Origin: Actinomycetota bacterium
GTDB taxonomy: Bacteria > Actinomycetota > Acidimicrobiia > Acidimicrobiales > AC-14
Reading direction: 5' to 3'
DNA length: 64,000 bases
Assembly: GCA_040754375.1 (NCBI GenBank)
Contig: JBFMCT010000013.1
Location: forward strand, 1 to 64,000
Part shown: in pieces, positions 8,119-16,859 of the stretch
Numbering within the stretch: position 1 is the stretch's first letter
Layout of the letters: every line of letters begins with the position of its first letter
Notes under the pieces: model-generated
Databases searched by the model: none
Told to the model about the DNA's origin: nothing
Seen by the model: the letters and a program-made list of their open reading frames with translations, nothing else
Position numbers and translations under genes: made by a program

Positions 8119-9113
8119 CGGACGTGACCGTGGTCGCCCTCGGCCCCGATCCCGCTGGCGGTCCGCCCCTGCCCCCCGGGGCGGTGCCGGCCGACGAGCA
8201 CGGCGGGTGGGCCCAGGCCGTGACCACGCCGTTGGTCGCCTTCGTGCGGCCCGGGGACCGGTTCCGCCCCGGCAAGCTGGAGCGCCAGGCTGCCGTCCTG
8301 GCGGCCCGGCCCGCGACCGTCCTGGTCTTCACGTCCTACGCCCTGAACGACGCCGGTGGCCGGCTCACCGAGGTGGTCAGGGACGGCCGCGAGGCGCGTT
8401 CGGGCGGGGCCGGGGTGTTGCTGTCTCGGCCCTTGGAGGCGTCCACGGTGATGGTGCGGGCGGAGGCCCTGGGGGCGGTTACCGGCTGGCCGGTGCTGGG
8501 CCAGCCCGGGGGCGACACCGCCTGCTGGGCCGAGCTGGCCGAGGTGGGGCGGCTCGAAGGGGTCGACGAGGTGCTGGCCGACGTGGTCCTCGACCGTACC
8601 CGCCACGGCCTCGACGCCGGCCCCGAGCTGGCTCGCCTGGCCACCCTGCTGGCCAGCCCCGCGTGCGGTGGCGAAGTGGCCTCGGTGCTACGCCGGCGAG
8701 CCTTGCGCCGGCGTTACATCGACCTCGAGGTGCCCGGGGCCCGCTTACCCGGGCCCGGCCGGGTCGTACGCCCTCGGGCCCGGGGGCGCGAGGATTTCCC
8801 GGTGGGGGACGAGCACGACGCCACGGTCCGCGACCTGGAGTGGGCGCTCGAACGCCAGGCCGAGCGGTTCTCGGCCGACCTGGCCGCGTGGGCTAACCCC
8901 GAAGGGCCCGTCCCGGAGCTGGCCCTGCGGTGGCCCGACGCCGAGCTGGCGGCCCGGGAGGAGGAGGTGCACGACCTGACCCGCCAGCTCTCCGACGCGG
9001 GCAAGACGATCGCCGCCCTCGAGCGGAAGGCGGGCCACCTCGAGCGCCAGGTGAAGGCGCTGGAGGGCCAACTGAGGCGGGCGCGGTCATCCGAGAAGGG
9101 CCGGGGCGAGTGA
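8115..9113 (+). CDS. GT-A-like protein with C-terminal coiled coil, catalytic motif absent
   Basis: 332 aa. The order of segments resembles family 2 glycosyltransferases (a VVAL strand, then LVAFVRPGDRF where GT2 enzymes have the DxD-type metal site, then a variable acceptor region), but the acidic DxD/DDD triad is not there; RPGDR stands in its place. Residues about 240-330 are strongly helical with heptad-like Leu/Ala/Glu spacing (LERKAGHLERQVKALEGQL), so a coiled coil is likely. It starts with GTG overlapping the previous stop (GTGA), and ends the same way into the next gene, so expression is coupled to real glycosyltransferases. A scaffold or inactive paralogue is my inference. Confidence 0.75.
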   Translation: MTDVTVVALGPDPAGGPPLPPGAVPADEHGGWAQAVTTPLVAFVRPGDRFRPGKLERQAAVLAARPATVLVFTSYALNDAGGRLTEVVRDGREARSGGAGVLLSRPLEASTVMVRAEALGAVTGWPVLGQPGGDTACWAELAEVGRLEGVDEVLADVVLDRTRHGLDAGPELARLATLLASPACGGEVASVLRRRALRRRYIDLEVPGARLPGPGRVVRPRARGREDFPVGDEHDATVRDLEWALERQAERFSADLAAWANPEGPVPELALRWPDAELAAREEEVHDLTRQLSDAGKTIAALERKAGHLERQVKALEGQLRRARSSEKGRGE

Positions 9114-10240
9114 GCACGGTCCTGGTGACCTTGGTCGTGCGGGTCGCCAACCGGCCGGTGGCACTCGTCGAGGCGACCCTGGCGGCGGCCGCCGCCCAGG
9201 ACCATCCGCACCTCGAAGTGGTCGTGGCCGGGATGGCCGCTGGGGTGGGCCCGGACGTGCGGGCCCGTTACGGGGAGTGGGCCCGGTGGGTGGACGCCGT
9301 CCCCGGCGACCGGACGGGAGGGGCCGCGCTGGAGCAGGCCTTGAGGGGAGCGGCAGGGGAGCTCGTCGGTGTGCTCGAGGCCGGGGTGGGGATGGGCTCG
9401 TCGGCCGTCGGCGCCGTGGCCCAGGTGCTCGGGGAGCGGCCTGAGACCGTCGCGGCCTGCCCCGACAGCTTCCTGGTCGACGGCCACGGCACGCTGGTGG
9501 GGCGGGTGAGCGAGCCCTCGCGGGACCTGTTGGCCATGGCCCGCGACCACGGCCCTGTACCAGGACCAGGCGCGCTGTTCCGGAGGGCCGCGGGCGAACG
9601 GGCCGGGGGTTGGGACGCGGCGATGCCCGCCGAAGTGGCGGCCTACGACTTCTGGCTGCGCCTAGCGGTGATCGGCCCCTTCGTCGGCGTGCCCGAGCCT
9701 CTCGGGCTGCGCCCCCTGCCTTCGGGCCCGCAGGAGGCCCCCGGCCGGTGGGAGGTGGCGGCGGCCCACGTCGAGGCGGCCCGCCGCCTCTTCCGTCGCT
9801 CCAGCCTGCCCGAGGAGGTCAAGGCCGTCGAGATGCAGGCCGCCAGGGCGGCCTACGTCGCGGCTGCCCTCGCCGTCGGTGGCGGCCCGGGCGGTGACGG
9901 CGAACGGTTCGTCGTGTACGACCGGCTGCTGGAGCGGAGCGAGCTATGGCGCCCCGATGAAGGTGGGGCACTGTCGGTCGGGGACAGCCTGGTGGGCCTG
10001 CGCCGGGCCATAGCCGCGAAGGAGCGCCAGGTCGCCCAATTGGAGGCCCGGGTGGCGGAGCTCGAGGCCGACCGGGCGGGCGGCCTGCTGGGGATGGCCG
10101 TAGGGCAGGCCCGGTCGGGCTGGCGGGCCGTGGGCGATGCCGCCCGGCGGCTGCCGCCCCGCTCACCGGTGCGGCGGGCCCTCGCCCAGGCCCGCCTGGG
10201 GGTACGAACCTTCGGCCTCGGAACCAGGGCGCGGCGGTGA
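9110..10240 (+). CDS. GT2-like protein lacking DxD, with C-terminal coiled coil
   Basis: 376 aa, start GTG in a GTGA overlap. The N-terminus aligns by eye with GT2 enzymes (TVLVTLVVRVANRPVALVEA, DHPHLEVVVAG) and the later FRRAAGERAGGWDAAM and YDFWLRLAVIG match the acceptor-side motifs of that family, yet the sequence VGVLEAGVGMG lies where the metal-binding DxD should be. A short coiled coil (RQVAQLEARVAELEADRAG) and a basic Arg-rich tail follow. This is the second successive protein in the operon with a GT-A-like body, no catalytic Asp pair, and a coiled coil; both may be structural or regulatory partners of the active GT2 enzyme encoded next. Confidence 0.75.
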   Translation: MSTVLVTLVVRVANRPVALVEATLAAAAAQDHPHLEVVVAGMAAGVGPDVRARYGEWARWVDAVPGDRTGGAALEQALRGAAGELVGVLEAGVGMGSSAVGAVAQVLGERPETVAACPDSFLVDGHGTLVGRVSEPSRDLLAMARDHGPVPGPGALFRRAAGERAGGWDAAMPAEVAAYDFWLRLAVIGPFVGVPEPLGLRPLPSGPQEAPGRWEVAAAHVEAARRLFRRSSLPEEVKAVEMQAARAAYVAAALAVGGGPGGDGERFVVYDRLLERSELWRPDEGGALSVGDSLVGLRRAIAAKERQVAQLEARVAELEADRAGGLLGMAVGQARSGWRAVGDAARRLPPRSPVRRALAQARLGVRTFGLGTRARR

Positions 10241-11352
10241 TGACCACCGGCCGACGTTCGCGCCGGCTGGTCCCGGCCCAGGCCGGCCGCCGGGCTGGCG
10301 GCCTCATCGCTGGTAGCGCACGGCGCGCCCCTCCGCCCCTGGCGCGGGACGCGGCGATGACTGCCAGGGGGGTAGCTGTCGCCGCGGGTGGGCCGGCGGT
10401 GACAGTCCTCGTGCCGACCTTCAACCGGCCTGAGCACCTGCTGGCCCAGGCGCTCGACAGCGTGGTCGGCCAGGATTACCCGTACCTGGAGGTCATCGCC
10501 CTCGACGACGGGTCCACGAACGGCACCCCGGCCGTCCTCGACCGCTACGCCGACGCCAACCCCGGCCGGTTCCGAACCGTGCGTCACGACAACATGGGCC
10601 AGGCCCGCACCCTCAACCGAGGCTTCGAGCTGGCCCGGGGCGAGCTGGTCGGCTACCTGGCTGACGACGACCTCCTGCTGCCCGGGGCGATAGCCCGTCT
10701 GGTCCAGGCCCTCTGTCGAGTGCCGGACGCGGTGGGTGCCTACCCGGCCTTCGAGGTGATCGACGCCGACGGCACGGTCGGCCATGTCGTCAACCCTCTC
10801 GAATGGTCGGCGGCCACCGCATTGCGCTGCCACGACCCCATCGTCAGCGTGGGTGCCCTCGTGAGGGCCGAGGTGGCCCGGGCCCACCCGTGGGACCCCG
10901 ACCTGGCCTACACAGGTGACTTCGACTTCTGGCTGCGGGTCGGTCTCACCGGCCGACTGGTGCTGGTGCCCGAGGTGCTCGCCCGCCACCGGTCGCACCC
11001 TGGGTCGTTGACCGTGGCCGGTCACGGCGACCGTCGGAGGGTGGAGGACTCGCTGGCCGTGCTCGACAAGCTGTTCGCACGGACGGACCTGCCGGCCGAG
11101 GTGCGGGCGGCGCGGGGGTCGGCCTACCGGGCCGCCTTTGTCACCGCCGCCTTCCAGACGACCCGCACCTTCTACGAGCCCGGCGACCGCTACGAGGTCG
11201 TCGACCGGCTGTGGGAGATCGCCGCCGAACGCCCGGCCCGTGACGCCAGCGCGGTGGGCTCGCTCTATGGCCGCCTGCCGAAGTCGGTACGCCGGGCTGC
11301 CCGCCGCCGGGCCCCCCGGGTGCTGCGCCGGGTATGGGGACGCATCCGGTGA
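10237..11352 (+). CDS. Family 2 glycosyltransferase
   Basis: 371 aa GT-A glycosyltransferase, cytoplasmic, inverting type. TVLVPTFNRPEHL starts the nucleotide-binding half, ALDDGSTNGT is the canonical GT2 DDGS motif and YLADDDLLLPG (Asp143-145) the metal-binding DDD; GDFDFWLRVGL corresponds to the ED/DxxLW-like acceptor motif. The first about 50 residues are basic and low complexity; ATG at 10357 could be the true start, but GTG 10237 forms the GTGA overlap used throughout this operon, so I keep it. The C-terminus is very Arg-rich. This is the clearest active glycosyltransferase of the three GT2-like genes in a row. Confidence 0.87.
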   Translation: MMTTGRRSRRLVPAQAGRRAGGLIAGSARRAPPPLARDAAMTARGVAVAAGGPAVTVLVPTFNRPEHLLAQALDSVVGQDYPYLEVIALDDGSTNGTPAVLDRYADANPGRFRTVRHDNMGQARTLNRGFELARGELVGYLADDDLLLPGAIARLVQALCRVPDAVGAYPAFEVIDADGTVGHVVNPLEWSAATALRCHDPIVSVGALVRAEVARAHPWDPDLAYTGDFDFWLRVGLTGRLVLVPEVLARHRSHPGSLTVAGHGDRRRVEDSLAVLDKLFARTDLPAEVRAARGSAYRAAFVTAAFQTTRTFYEPGDRYEVVDRLWEIAAERPARDASAVGSLYGRLPKSVRRAARRRAPRVLRRVWGRIR

Positions 11353-12290
11353 GCGCCACCGGTGGTACGGGCTGGTGGCCACCGGGCCCGCGAAGCCCAG
11401 GTCTCACGACCCTGGTCGTGGGCGGGACGGGCATGCTGGGCCACCGGGTGTGGCTGGCCGCCGACCGCCGGGGCCCGGCCTGGGCCACGGTCAGGGCGCC
11501 CATGCTGACGCCCGCCCTGGCCACCGTCCTCCCCGGGGACCGGGCCATCGTGGGCGTGGCCGCCGACGACCTGGAGGGCGTGAGCCAGGCCATGGACCGG
11601 GCCCGGCCCGACCTGGTCGTCAACTGCGTGGGGGTGGTCAAGCAGGCCGACGAGGCGTCGGACCCGGTGCCGTCGATCATCGTCAACTCCCTCTTCCCCC
11701 ACCGGCTGGCCGCCCTGTGCCGCGAGCGCGGGGCCCGGCTGGTGCACATCTCGACCGACTGTGTGTTCTCCGGGCGGCGGGGCTCCTACGGCGAGGACGA
11801 CCTGCCCGATCCCGTCGACCTCTACGGCCGCTCCAAGCTCCTGGGCGAGGCGGCCGGCCCCGGCTCGCTCACGGTGCGGACGTCGTTCATCGGGCGGGAG
11901 CTGGCGGGCGGCCGGGGCTTGCTCGAGTGGTTCCTGTCGAAGCGGGGCGGCCACGCCCCAGGGTTCACCCGAGCGGTGTTCTCGGGGCTCACCACGGCCG
12001 CCGCGGCCGAAGCCGTCCTCGATCTGGGCACCGGTGACCGGGCCATCGAGGGCGTGGTGCACCTGGCCGGCCCGCCGGTGGACAAGTACCGGCTGCTGGT
12101 CATGCTCCGTGACGCCTACGGCATCGATGTCGACGTCGTGCCCGACGAGTCGGTCGTGATCGACCGGTCCCTGAACGGCGCGATGCTGGAGGCCAGGAGC
12201 GGCTGGCGGCCACCGACATGGGAGGCGATGATCCCCGAACTGACCGCAGACCCGTTCCCCTACGAGCAGGTGCGGGCCGAGGCGTGCTGA
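11349..12290 (+). CDS. RmlD-like NDP-sugar 4-keto reductase
   Basis: 313 aa SDR of the dTDP-4-dehydrorhamnose reductase (RmlD) type. The cofactor loop GGTGMLGHR is at residues 25-33, STDCVF at 135-140 and the YxxxK pair at Tyr159/Lys163 (LYGRSK). GTG 11349 is preferred because it overlaps the preceding stop as GTGA; an ATG at 11334 is possible. Followed directly by a UDP-GlcNAc 4,6-dehydratase/5-epimerase-like gene and a WecB-like C2-epimerase gene. In such triads the reductase sets the C4 configuration: an RmlD-type reductase is the variety I associate with UDP-L-RhaNAc/UDP-L-QuiNAc routes, whereas L-FucNAc routes use a different reductase. Product assignment is therefore inference. Confidence 0.85.
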   Translation: MSATGGTGWWPPGPRSPGLTTLVVGGTGMLGHRVWLAADRRGPAWATVRAPMLTPALATVLPGDRAIVGVAADDLEGVSQAMDRARPDLVVNCVGVVKQADEASDPVPSIIVNSLFPHRLAALCRERGARLVHISTDCVFSGRRGSYGEDDLPDPVDLYGRSKLLGEAAGPGSLTVRTSFIGRELAGGRGLLEWFLSKRGGHAPGFTRAVFSGLTTAAAAEAVLDLGTGDRAIEGVVHLAGPPVDKYRLLVMLRDAYGIDVDVVPDESVVIDRSLNGAMLEARSGWRPPTWEAMIPELTADPFPYEQVRAEAC

Positions 12291-13327
12291 CCGGCAAGCG
12301 GGTCGTGGTGACCGGGGGGACGGGCTCTCTGGGCCGGGCCCTAGTGCGCCGTCTGCTGGAGGGCCCGATGGGCGAGCCCGAGCGCATCGTGGTCTTCTCG
12401 CGCAGCGAGGCCCACCAGCACCAGATGCGCCTGGACTTCCAGAACCGGGCGGTCGCCACCGACGACATCGTCTACGAGGAGGCCCGCTACCAGCGCATCG
12501 TCTTTCGCATCGGGGACGTGAGCGACAACGGGGCGGTCATGGCCGTGCTGCGGGGCGCCGACGTGGTGTTCCACGCGGCGGCCATGAAGCAGGTCCCAAC
12601 ATGCGAGTACAACCCGTGGGAGGCCGTCAAGACAAACGTGCTGGGCGCCGAGAACATCGTGCGTGCCATCCGCGACGGCGGCCTGCCGGTCAGCGCCGTG
12701 ATCGGCGTCTCTACCGACAAGGCGTGCAAGCCGGTGAACGTCATGGGCATGACCAAGGCCGTGCAGGAGCGCACGTTGACCTCGGCCAACCTCGAGGCCC
12801 CGGGCACCCGGTTCGCGGTGGCCCGCTACGGCAACGTCTTGGCCTCGCGGGGTTCGGTAGTGCCCCTGTTCCGGGAGCAGATCGCGGCCGGGGGGCCCGT
12901 GACGCTGACCACCCCGGAGATGACCCGGTTCCTGATGACGCTCGACCAGGCCGTCGACACCGTCTTCGCGGCCTTGCGCTCGGCCCGCCCGGGCGAGACC
13001 TACGTGCCCCTCGTGCCGTCGGCCCGAATGGTCGACCTGGCCGCGGCCATGGTGGGCAACTCGGGGGTGGAGACCAAGTTCGTCGGCATCCGTCCGGGCG
13101 AGAAGGTCCACGAGGTCCTGGTCTCGGAGGAGGAGGCGTCGAGGACGCACCACCGCGACGGCCACCTGGTGGTCCTGCCTATCCTGCCCGAGCTCCGGTC
13201 CTCCGACCCCGACGGCCCACCGCTGGGCCAGCGGGAGTACTCGAGCGCCGACCGCCTGCTCGACCGCGAGGAGTGCCGCGCCCTCCTGGCCCGCCACGGG
13301 ATGCTCCCGCCGGCGCCGGGCCCGTGA
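12284..13327 (+). CDS. UDP-GlcNAc 4,6-dehydratase/5-epimerase-like (FnlA/CapE type)
   Basis: 347 aa soluble polysaccharide-biosynthesis SDR. Residues 6-16 are the NAD loop (VVVTGGTGSLG); SRSEAHQHQMR recognises the cofactor; MKQVPTCEYNPWEAVKTNVLGAENI and STDKACKPVNVMGMTK are signature blocks of the CapE/FnlA branch rather than of the membrane-bound PglF type. Expected reaction: UDP-GlcNAc to a UDP-2-acetamido-2,6-dideoxy-4-keto-L-sugar. GTG 12284 overlaps the end of the reductase gene by 7 bp and starts right before the Rossmann strand; an earlier ATG would add unlikely sequence. Sits between the RmlD-like reductase and the C2-epimerase, completing the three steps. Confidence 0.88.
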   Translation: MLTGKRVVVTGGTGSLGRALVRRLLEGPMGEPERIVVFSRSEAHQHQMRLDFQNRAVATDDIVYEEARYQRIVFRIGDVSDNGAVMAVLRGADVVFHAAAMKQVPTCEYNPWEAVKTNVLGAENIVRAIRDGGLPVSAVIGVSTDKACKPVNVMGMTKAVQERTLTSANLEAPGTRFAVARYGNVLASRGSVVPLFREQIAAGGPVTLTTPEMTRFLMTLDQAVDTVFAALRSARPGETYVPLVPSARMVDLAAAMVGNSGVETKFVGIRPGEKVHEVLVSEEEASRTHHRDGHLVVLPILPELRSSDPDGPPLGQREYSSADRLLDREECRALLARHGMLPPAPGP

Positions 13328-14400
13328 AGGTCCTCACCCTGCTGGGCACCCGGCCCGAGATCATCCGGCTGTCCTGTGTCGTCGAGCGCCTCGACGCCCT
13401 CTGCGACCACGTGCTCGTCCACACCGGGCAGAACTACGAGCCCGCCCTTAGCGATGTGTTCTTCGAACAGCTCGGGGTGAGGGCGCCCGACCACAGCCTG
13501 GGTGTCCGGGCCGGCACCTTCGGGGAGCGGGTCGGGCGCATACTGGCGGCCACCGAGGCGGTCCTGCGGGCCGAGCGGCCCGACCGGTTGCTGGTCCTGG
13601 GCGACACCGACAGCGGCTTGGCCACCATCGTGGCCAAGCGCATGGGGGCCCGCACCTTCCACATGGAGGCCGGCAACCGCTGCTTCGACGACCGGGTTCC
13701 CGAGGAGGTCAACCGGAGGGTCATCGACCACGCCAGCGACGTGCTCATGCCGTACACCGAACGCAGCCGGGCCAACCTGCTGCGGGAGGGGATCGGCCCC
13801 GATCGCGTGCTGGTCACCGGCAACCCGATCAAAGAGGTCCTCGACCGGCATGCCGCGGGCGTGGCCCGGTCGACCGTGCTGGCCGACCTCGGCCTCGACG
13901 CCCATGGCTACTTGCTAGTCACGACCCACCGCCAGGAGACCGTCGACGTGCCCGCCCGCCTGGCCCGGCTGGTGGAGGCCGTCAACGTGGTGGCGGCCAA
14001 GCTGGGGATGCCCACGGTCGTCAGCCTCCATCCCCGGGCCCGGGCCCGGCTGGCCGAGGCGGGCCTGGCCTTCGACACGGCCGGCATCACCGTTCACGAG
14101 CCGTTCGACTTCTTCGACTTCGTCCACCTCGAACAGCACGCCCGCTGCGTGCTCACCGACAGCGGCACCGTCCAGGAGGAGTGCTGCCTCTTCGGCGTGC
14201 CCGTGGTCACCCTGCGGGGCACGACCGAACGCCCCGAGACGGTCGAGTGCGGCAGCAACGTGCTGGCCGGGGTGGAACCCGACGCCGTGCTCCGGTGCGC
14301 CAACATCGCCCTCTCGTCGCCGCCCAGGTGGTCGCCACCCCCCGAGTACCTAGTCCCCGACGTCAGCGCCACGGTGGCCAAGATCGTCCTCGGTCGGTGA
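13324..14400 (+). CDS. UDP-N-acetyl sugar 2-epimerase (FnlC/CapG, WecB family)
   Basis: 358 aa non-hydrolysing UDP-N-acetylhexosamine 2-epimerase. GTRPEIIRL, HTGQNYEPALSDVFFEQLG, LGDTDSGL, HMEAGNRCFDDRVPEEVNRRVIDH and THRQETVD are the family blocks; HTGQNY with GNRCFD matches the CapG/FnlC branch acting on UDP-6-deoxy-L-HexNAc rather than housekeeping WecB (HTGQH, GLRT). Likely last step to UDP-L-FucNAc or UDP-L-QuiNAc. GTG start in a GTGA overlap; last gene of the operon, followed by a 68-bp gap and a separately initiated VOC gene. Confidence 0.88.
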   Translation: MKVLTLLGTRPEIIRLSCVVERLDALCDHVLVHTGQNYEPALSDVFFEQLGVRAPDHSLGVRAGTFGERVGRILAATEAVLRAERPDRLLVLGDTDSGLATIVAKRMGARTFHMEAGNRCFDDRVPEEVNRRVIDHASDVLMPYTERSRANLLREGIGPDRVLVTGNPIKEVLDRHAAGVARSTVLADLGLDAHGYLLVTTHRQETVDVPARLARLVEAVNVVAAKLGMPTVVSLHPRARARLAEAGLAFDTAGITVHEPFDFFDFVHLEQHARCVLTDSGTVQEECCLFGVPVVTLRGTTERPETVECGSNVLAGVEPDAVLRCANIALSSPPRWSPPPEYLVPDVSATVAKIVLGR

Positions 14401-14468
14401 GGGCGGACAACCGGCCCCGGTCCGGCGTAGACCAGGTGTGACGATCCGACTGCCATGAGGAGGGAACC

Positions 14469-14849
14469 GTGGGCTTGAACCTGAACAGCGTGATGTTGGG
14501 CTCGGAGGACTCGAAGGCTCTGGCCGAGTTCTACGGCAAGGTGCTGGGGGCGCCCAACCCGCAGTGGAGCGACGAGGCCAACGGGTGGTTCGGCTTCGGG
14601 GTGGGCGACAGTGGGCTGGCCATCGGTCCCCACAGCGACGTGAAGGGCCGGAACACCCAGCCCGGGCGCATCATGTTCAACCTGGCCACGCCCGACGTGA
14701 CCGGCGAGTTCGAGCGCATCAAGGCCCTCGGGGCCGAGGTGGTGGCCGAGCCCTACTCCCCGGGCGACGGCATGCTGCTGGCCACCTTCGCCGACCCCGA
14801 CGGCAACTACTTCCAGCTCGCCACCCCCTGGGAGCCCGAGAAGGCGTAG
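14469..14849 (+). CDS. VOC-family (glyoxalase/bleomycin-resistance fold) protein
   Basis: 126 aa single-chain VOC protein made of two beta-alpha-beta-beta-beta modules. Visible blocks: LNSVMLGSEDSKALAEFYGKVLG, WFGFGVGDSGLAIG, and FADPDGNYFQLATPW with the C-terminal metal-ligand-type residues. Preceded by a near-perfect Shine-Dalgarno (ATGAGGAGGGAACC then GTG), suggesting strong translation. VOC proteins cover metal-dependent dioxygenases, isomerases and drug-binding proteins; nothing here fixes which. It stands alone between the polysaccharide operon and the helicase. Confidence 0.85.
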   Translation: MGLNLNSVMLGSEDSKALAEFYGKVLGAPNPQWSDEANGWFGFGVGDSGLAIGPHSDVKGRNTQPGRIMFNLATPDVTGEFERIKALGAEVVAEPYSPGDGMLLATFADPDGNYFQLATPWEPEKA

Positions 14850-15055
14850 GGCTCGGGCTGCGCCCGCCCGGCCTTGGCGGGGGCATCGCCGGTGGCCCCG
14901 CAAGGTTCGGGTAACGTGGTGGCGAGACGGTCCCGCCGGGGCCTTCCAGGTCGAGTGCAAGGCGCCGAGTAAAAGTACTTGTCGCCGGTTTCCCGCTTTC
15001 GAGGCGTGCGGCCGCAGCATCAACGGCCATCTGTTCGCATCGAAAGGTCTCACCC

Positions 15056-16459
15056 TTGCCTACCACCCCACGCGCCGGCGGCCGGTCCCGCCCAGGCAAC
15101 CGCCGTCGTCCCCAGGCGCCCGCCGCCCGCCGCCCGAAGCCGGTCGCGCCCGTCGAGCGCACCCCCCAGTACGAGGTCGCCCCCGAGCGCCCGCTGGCGG
15201 CCACCTTCTCGGAGCTGGGCGTGCCTGCTCCCGTAGTCGCGGCGCTCGCCCGCGCCGGCTGCCACGCGCCGCTGCCCATCCAGTCCTCGGCTATCCCGAC
15301 CGCACTGGCGGGGCGCGACGTGCTCGGCCGCGGTCGCACGGGCAGCGGCAAGACGGTTGCCTTCGCGGTGCCGACCGTCCTCAAGGTGGCGGCCTCGGCC
15401 GAGGCCCGCCGGCCGGGCCATCCCCGTGCCCTCGTGCTGGTGCCCACCCGGGAACTGGCCGCCCAGGTAGTGGCCACCATCGCCCCGCTGGGCCGGGCCA
15501 TGGGCCTGCGCACAGCCAAGGTCCACGGCGGGGTCGGCCAGGCCCCCCAGGTCACGGCCCTCCGCCAGGGGGCCGACATCGTCGTAGCCACGCCTGGCCG
15601 CCTCGAGGACCTCATCGCCCAGCGCCAGTGCAGCTTGGCCTCGGTCGAGGTGACCGTGCTCGACGAGGCCGATCACCTGGCCGACCTCGGGTTCCTACCG
15701 GCCGTCAGGCGCCTGCTCGACCAGACCCCGGCGACAGGCCAGCGCCTGCTGTTCTCGGCCACCCTCGACCAGGCCGTCGGGTCCCTCGTGGGCCGCTACC
15801 TGTCCAGGCCCCTCGTCCACTCGGTCGACCCCGAGGTCTCCACTCCCCCCGAACTGGAGCACTACGCGTTCACAGTCTCCCCGTCGGACAAGTCGGCGGT
15901 GGTACGGGAACTGGCCTCGGGCCTTGAGCGGAGCCTGCTGTTCACCCGGACCAAGCACGCGGCCAAGAAGCTGGCCCGCGACCTCACCCAGTTCGGTATC
16001 CCTGCCGTCGACCTGCACGGCAACCTGTCCCAGGCCCAGCGGGACCGCAACCTGGCCTCGTTCACCGGGGGCGGCGCCCGGGTGCTGGTGGCCACTGACA
16101 TCGCCGCTCGCGGCATCCACGTCGACGACGTCGCCCTGGTGGTGCACGTCGACCCGCCGACCGAGCACAAGGCCTACCTCCACCGGTCCGGGCGTACCGC
16201 CCGGGCCGGGGCGCGCGGCTCGGTCGTGACGGTGGTGCTGCCCGACCAGGTGGGCGACGTGGCCGCCATGGTCCGCCAGGCGGGGATCCGTCCGGCCCAG
16301 TCCCGCGTGGGCCCGGGGGCGCCCGAGACCCTGGCCCTCACCGGCCCCCCCGCCCGGCTCGTGCCCGCCCCCGCGCCGGCCCCGGCGGCCGGTCCGCCCA
16401 GGTCGGGCAGGCCTCAACGGGGGGCTCCGGCCGGGCCCCCCCGGCGCCGTCGCCGGTGA
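15056..16459 (+). CDS. DEAD-box ATP-dependent RNA helicase
   Basis: 467 aa. A basic N-terminal tail (residues 1-45) precedes the helicase core: Q-motif region FSELGVPAPVVAAL and LPIQSSAI, motif I GRTGSGKT (93-100), PTREL (130-134), TPGRLED, motif II DEAD (203-206), SAT (234-236), and in domain 2 DIAARGIHVDDV and HRSGRTARAG. All motifs are intact. The C-terminus is Pro/Ala/Arg-rich, typical of RNA-binding tails. Start TTG follows GAAAGG. The about 200-bp untranslated stretch upstream has no gene; long leaders are common for cold-induced helicases, but no specific element is recognised. Role: RNA unwinding in ribosome assembly or mRNA decay. Confidence 0.92.
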   Translation: MPTTPRAGGRSRPGNRRRPQAPAARRPKPVAPVERTPQYEVAPERPLAATFSELGVPAPVVAALARAGCHAPLPIQSSAIPTALAGRDVLGRGRTGSGKTVAFAVPTVLKVAASAEARRPGHPRALVLVPTRELAAQVVATIAPLGRAMGLRTAKVHGGVGQAPQVTALRQGADIVVATPGRLEDLIAQRQCSLASVEVTVLDEADHLADLGFLPAVRRLLDQTPATGQRLLFSATLDQAVGSLVGRYLSRPLVHSVDPEVSTPPELEHYAFTVSPSDKSAVVRELASGLERSLLFTRTKHAAKKLARDLTQFGIPAVDLHGNLSQAQRDRNLASFTGGGARVLVATDIAARGIHVDDVALVVHVDPPTEHKAYLHRSGRTARAGARGSVVTVVLPDQVGDVAAMVRQAGIRPAQSRVGPGAPETLALTGPPARLVPAPAPAPAAGPPRSGRPQRGAPAGPPRRRRR

Positions 16460-16571
16460 CCGAGGACGGCGGGGGGAGCTACTCTCGTCTCAAGCCCAGT
16501 TCCTTGGGAGACGCCTCGGCCCGCGAGATGCCGTCGGTGCCTCTTCTGAGCAGCGCACCCGAGGAGAACCG

Positions 16572-16859
16572 ATGACGCCGAGCCCGACCCTGCGAGATGT
16601 CCCCTTCGATGGAGACGAGGTGGCCCGCCAGCGGCGACGGCGGGCCGAGGGCCACCTCAACCGCCCGGTGGCGGGCTTCGACATGACCCTGAACGACGTT
16701 CTGCGGTCGGTCGTGGCGGCCACTCACGAGAGTGCCGGTCCCCTCGACGTGGAGGCCTTCCTCCGGGAGCGGGGCCACGCGTGGCAGACCGTGGAGATGG
16801 TGCAGGTCTGCCTGAAGTTCGTCGACCTTCAGGAGGAGGAGCGCAATGGCCCCCGATAA
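16572..16859 (+). CDS. Hypothetical protein (95 aa), first of a small-gene pair
   Basis: Not recognised. Acidic/basic mixed, soluble and helical by eye, with LNDVLRSVVAATHE and DVEAFLRERGHAWQTVEMVQVCLKFVDLQEEE suggesting a compact helical domain. The start ATG follows GAGGAGAACCG. It overlaps the next gene by 14 bp, so the two form a coupled pair. No signal peptide or membrane segment. Confidence 0.65.
   Translation: MTPSPTLRDVPFDGDEVARQRRRRAEGHLNRPVAGFDMTLNDVLRSVVAATHESAGPLDVEAFLRERGHAWQTVEMVQVCLKFVDLQEEERNGPR

Noticed and set aside
9853-11382. Long minus-strand open frame opposite the GT2 gene
   Set aside because: No family motif; antisense to well-supported glycosyltransferase genes.
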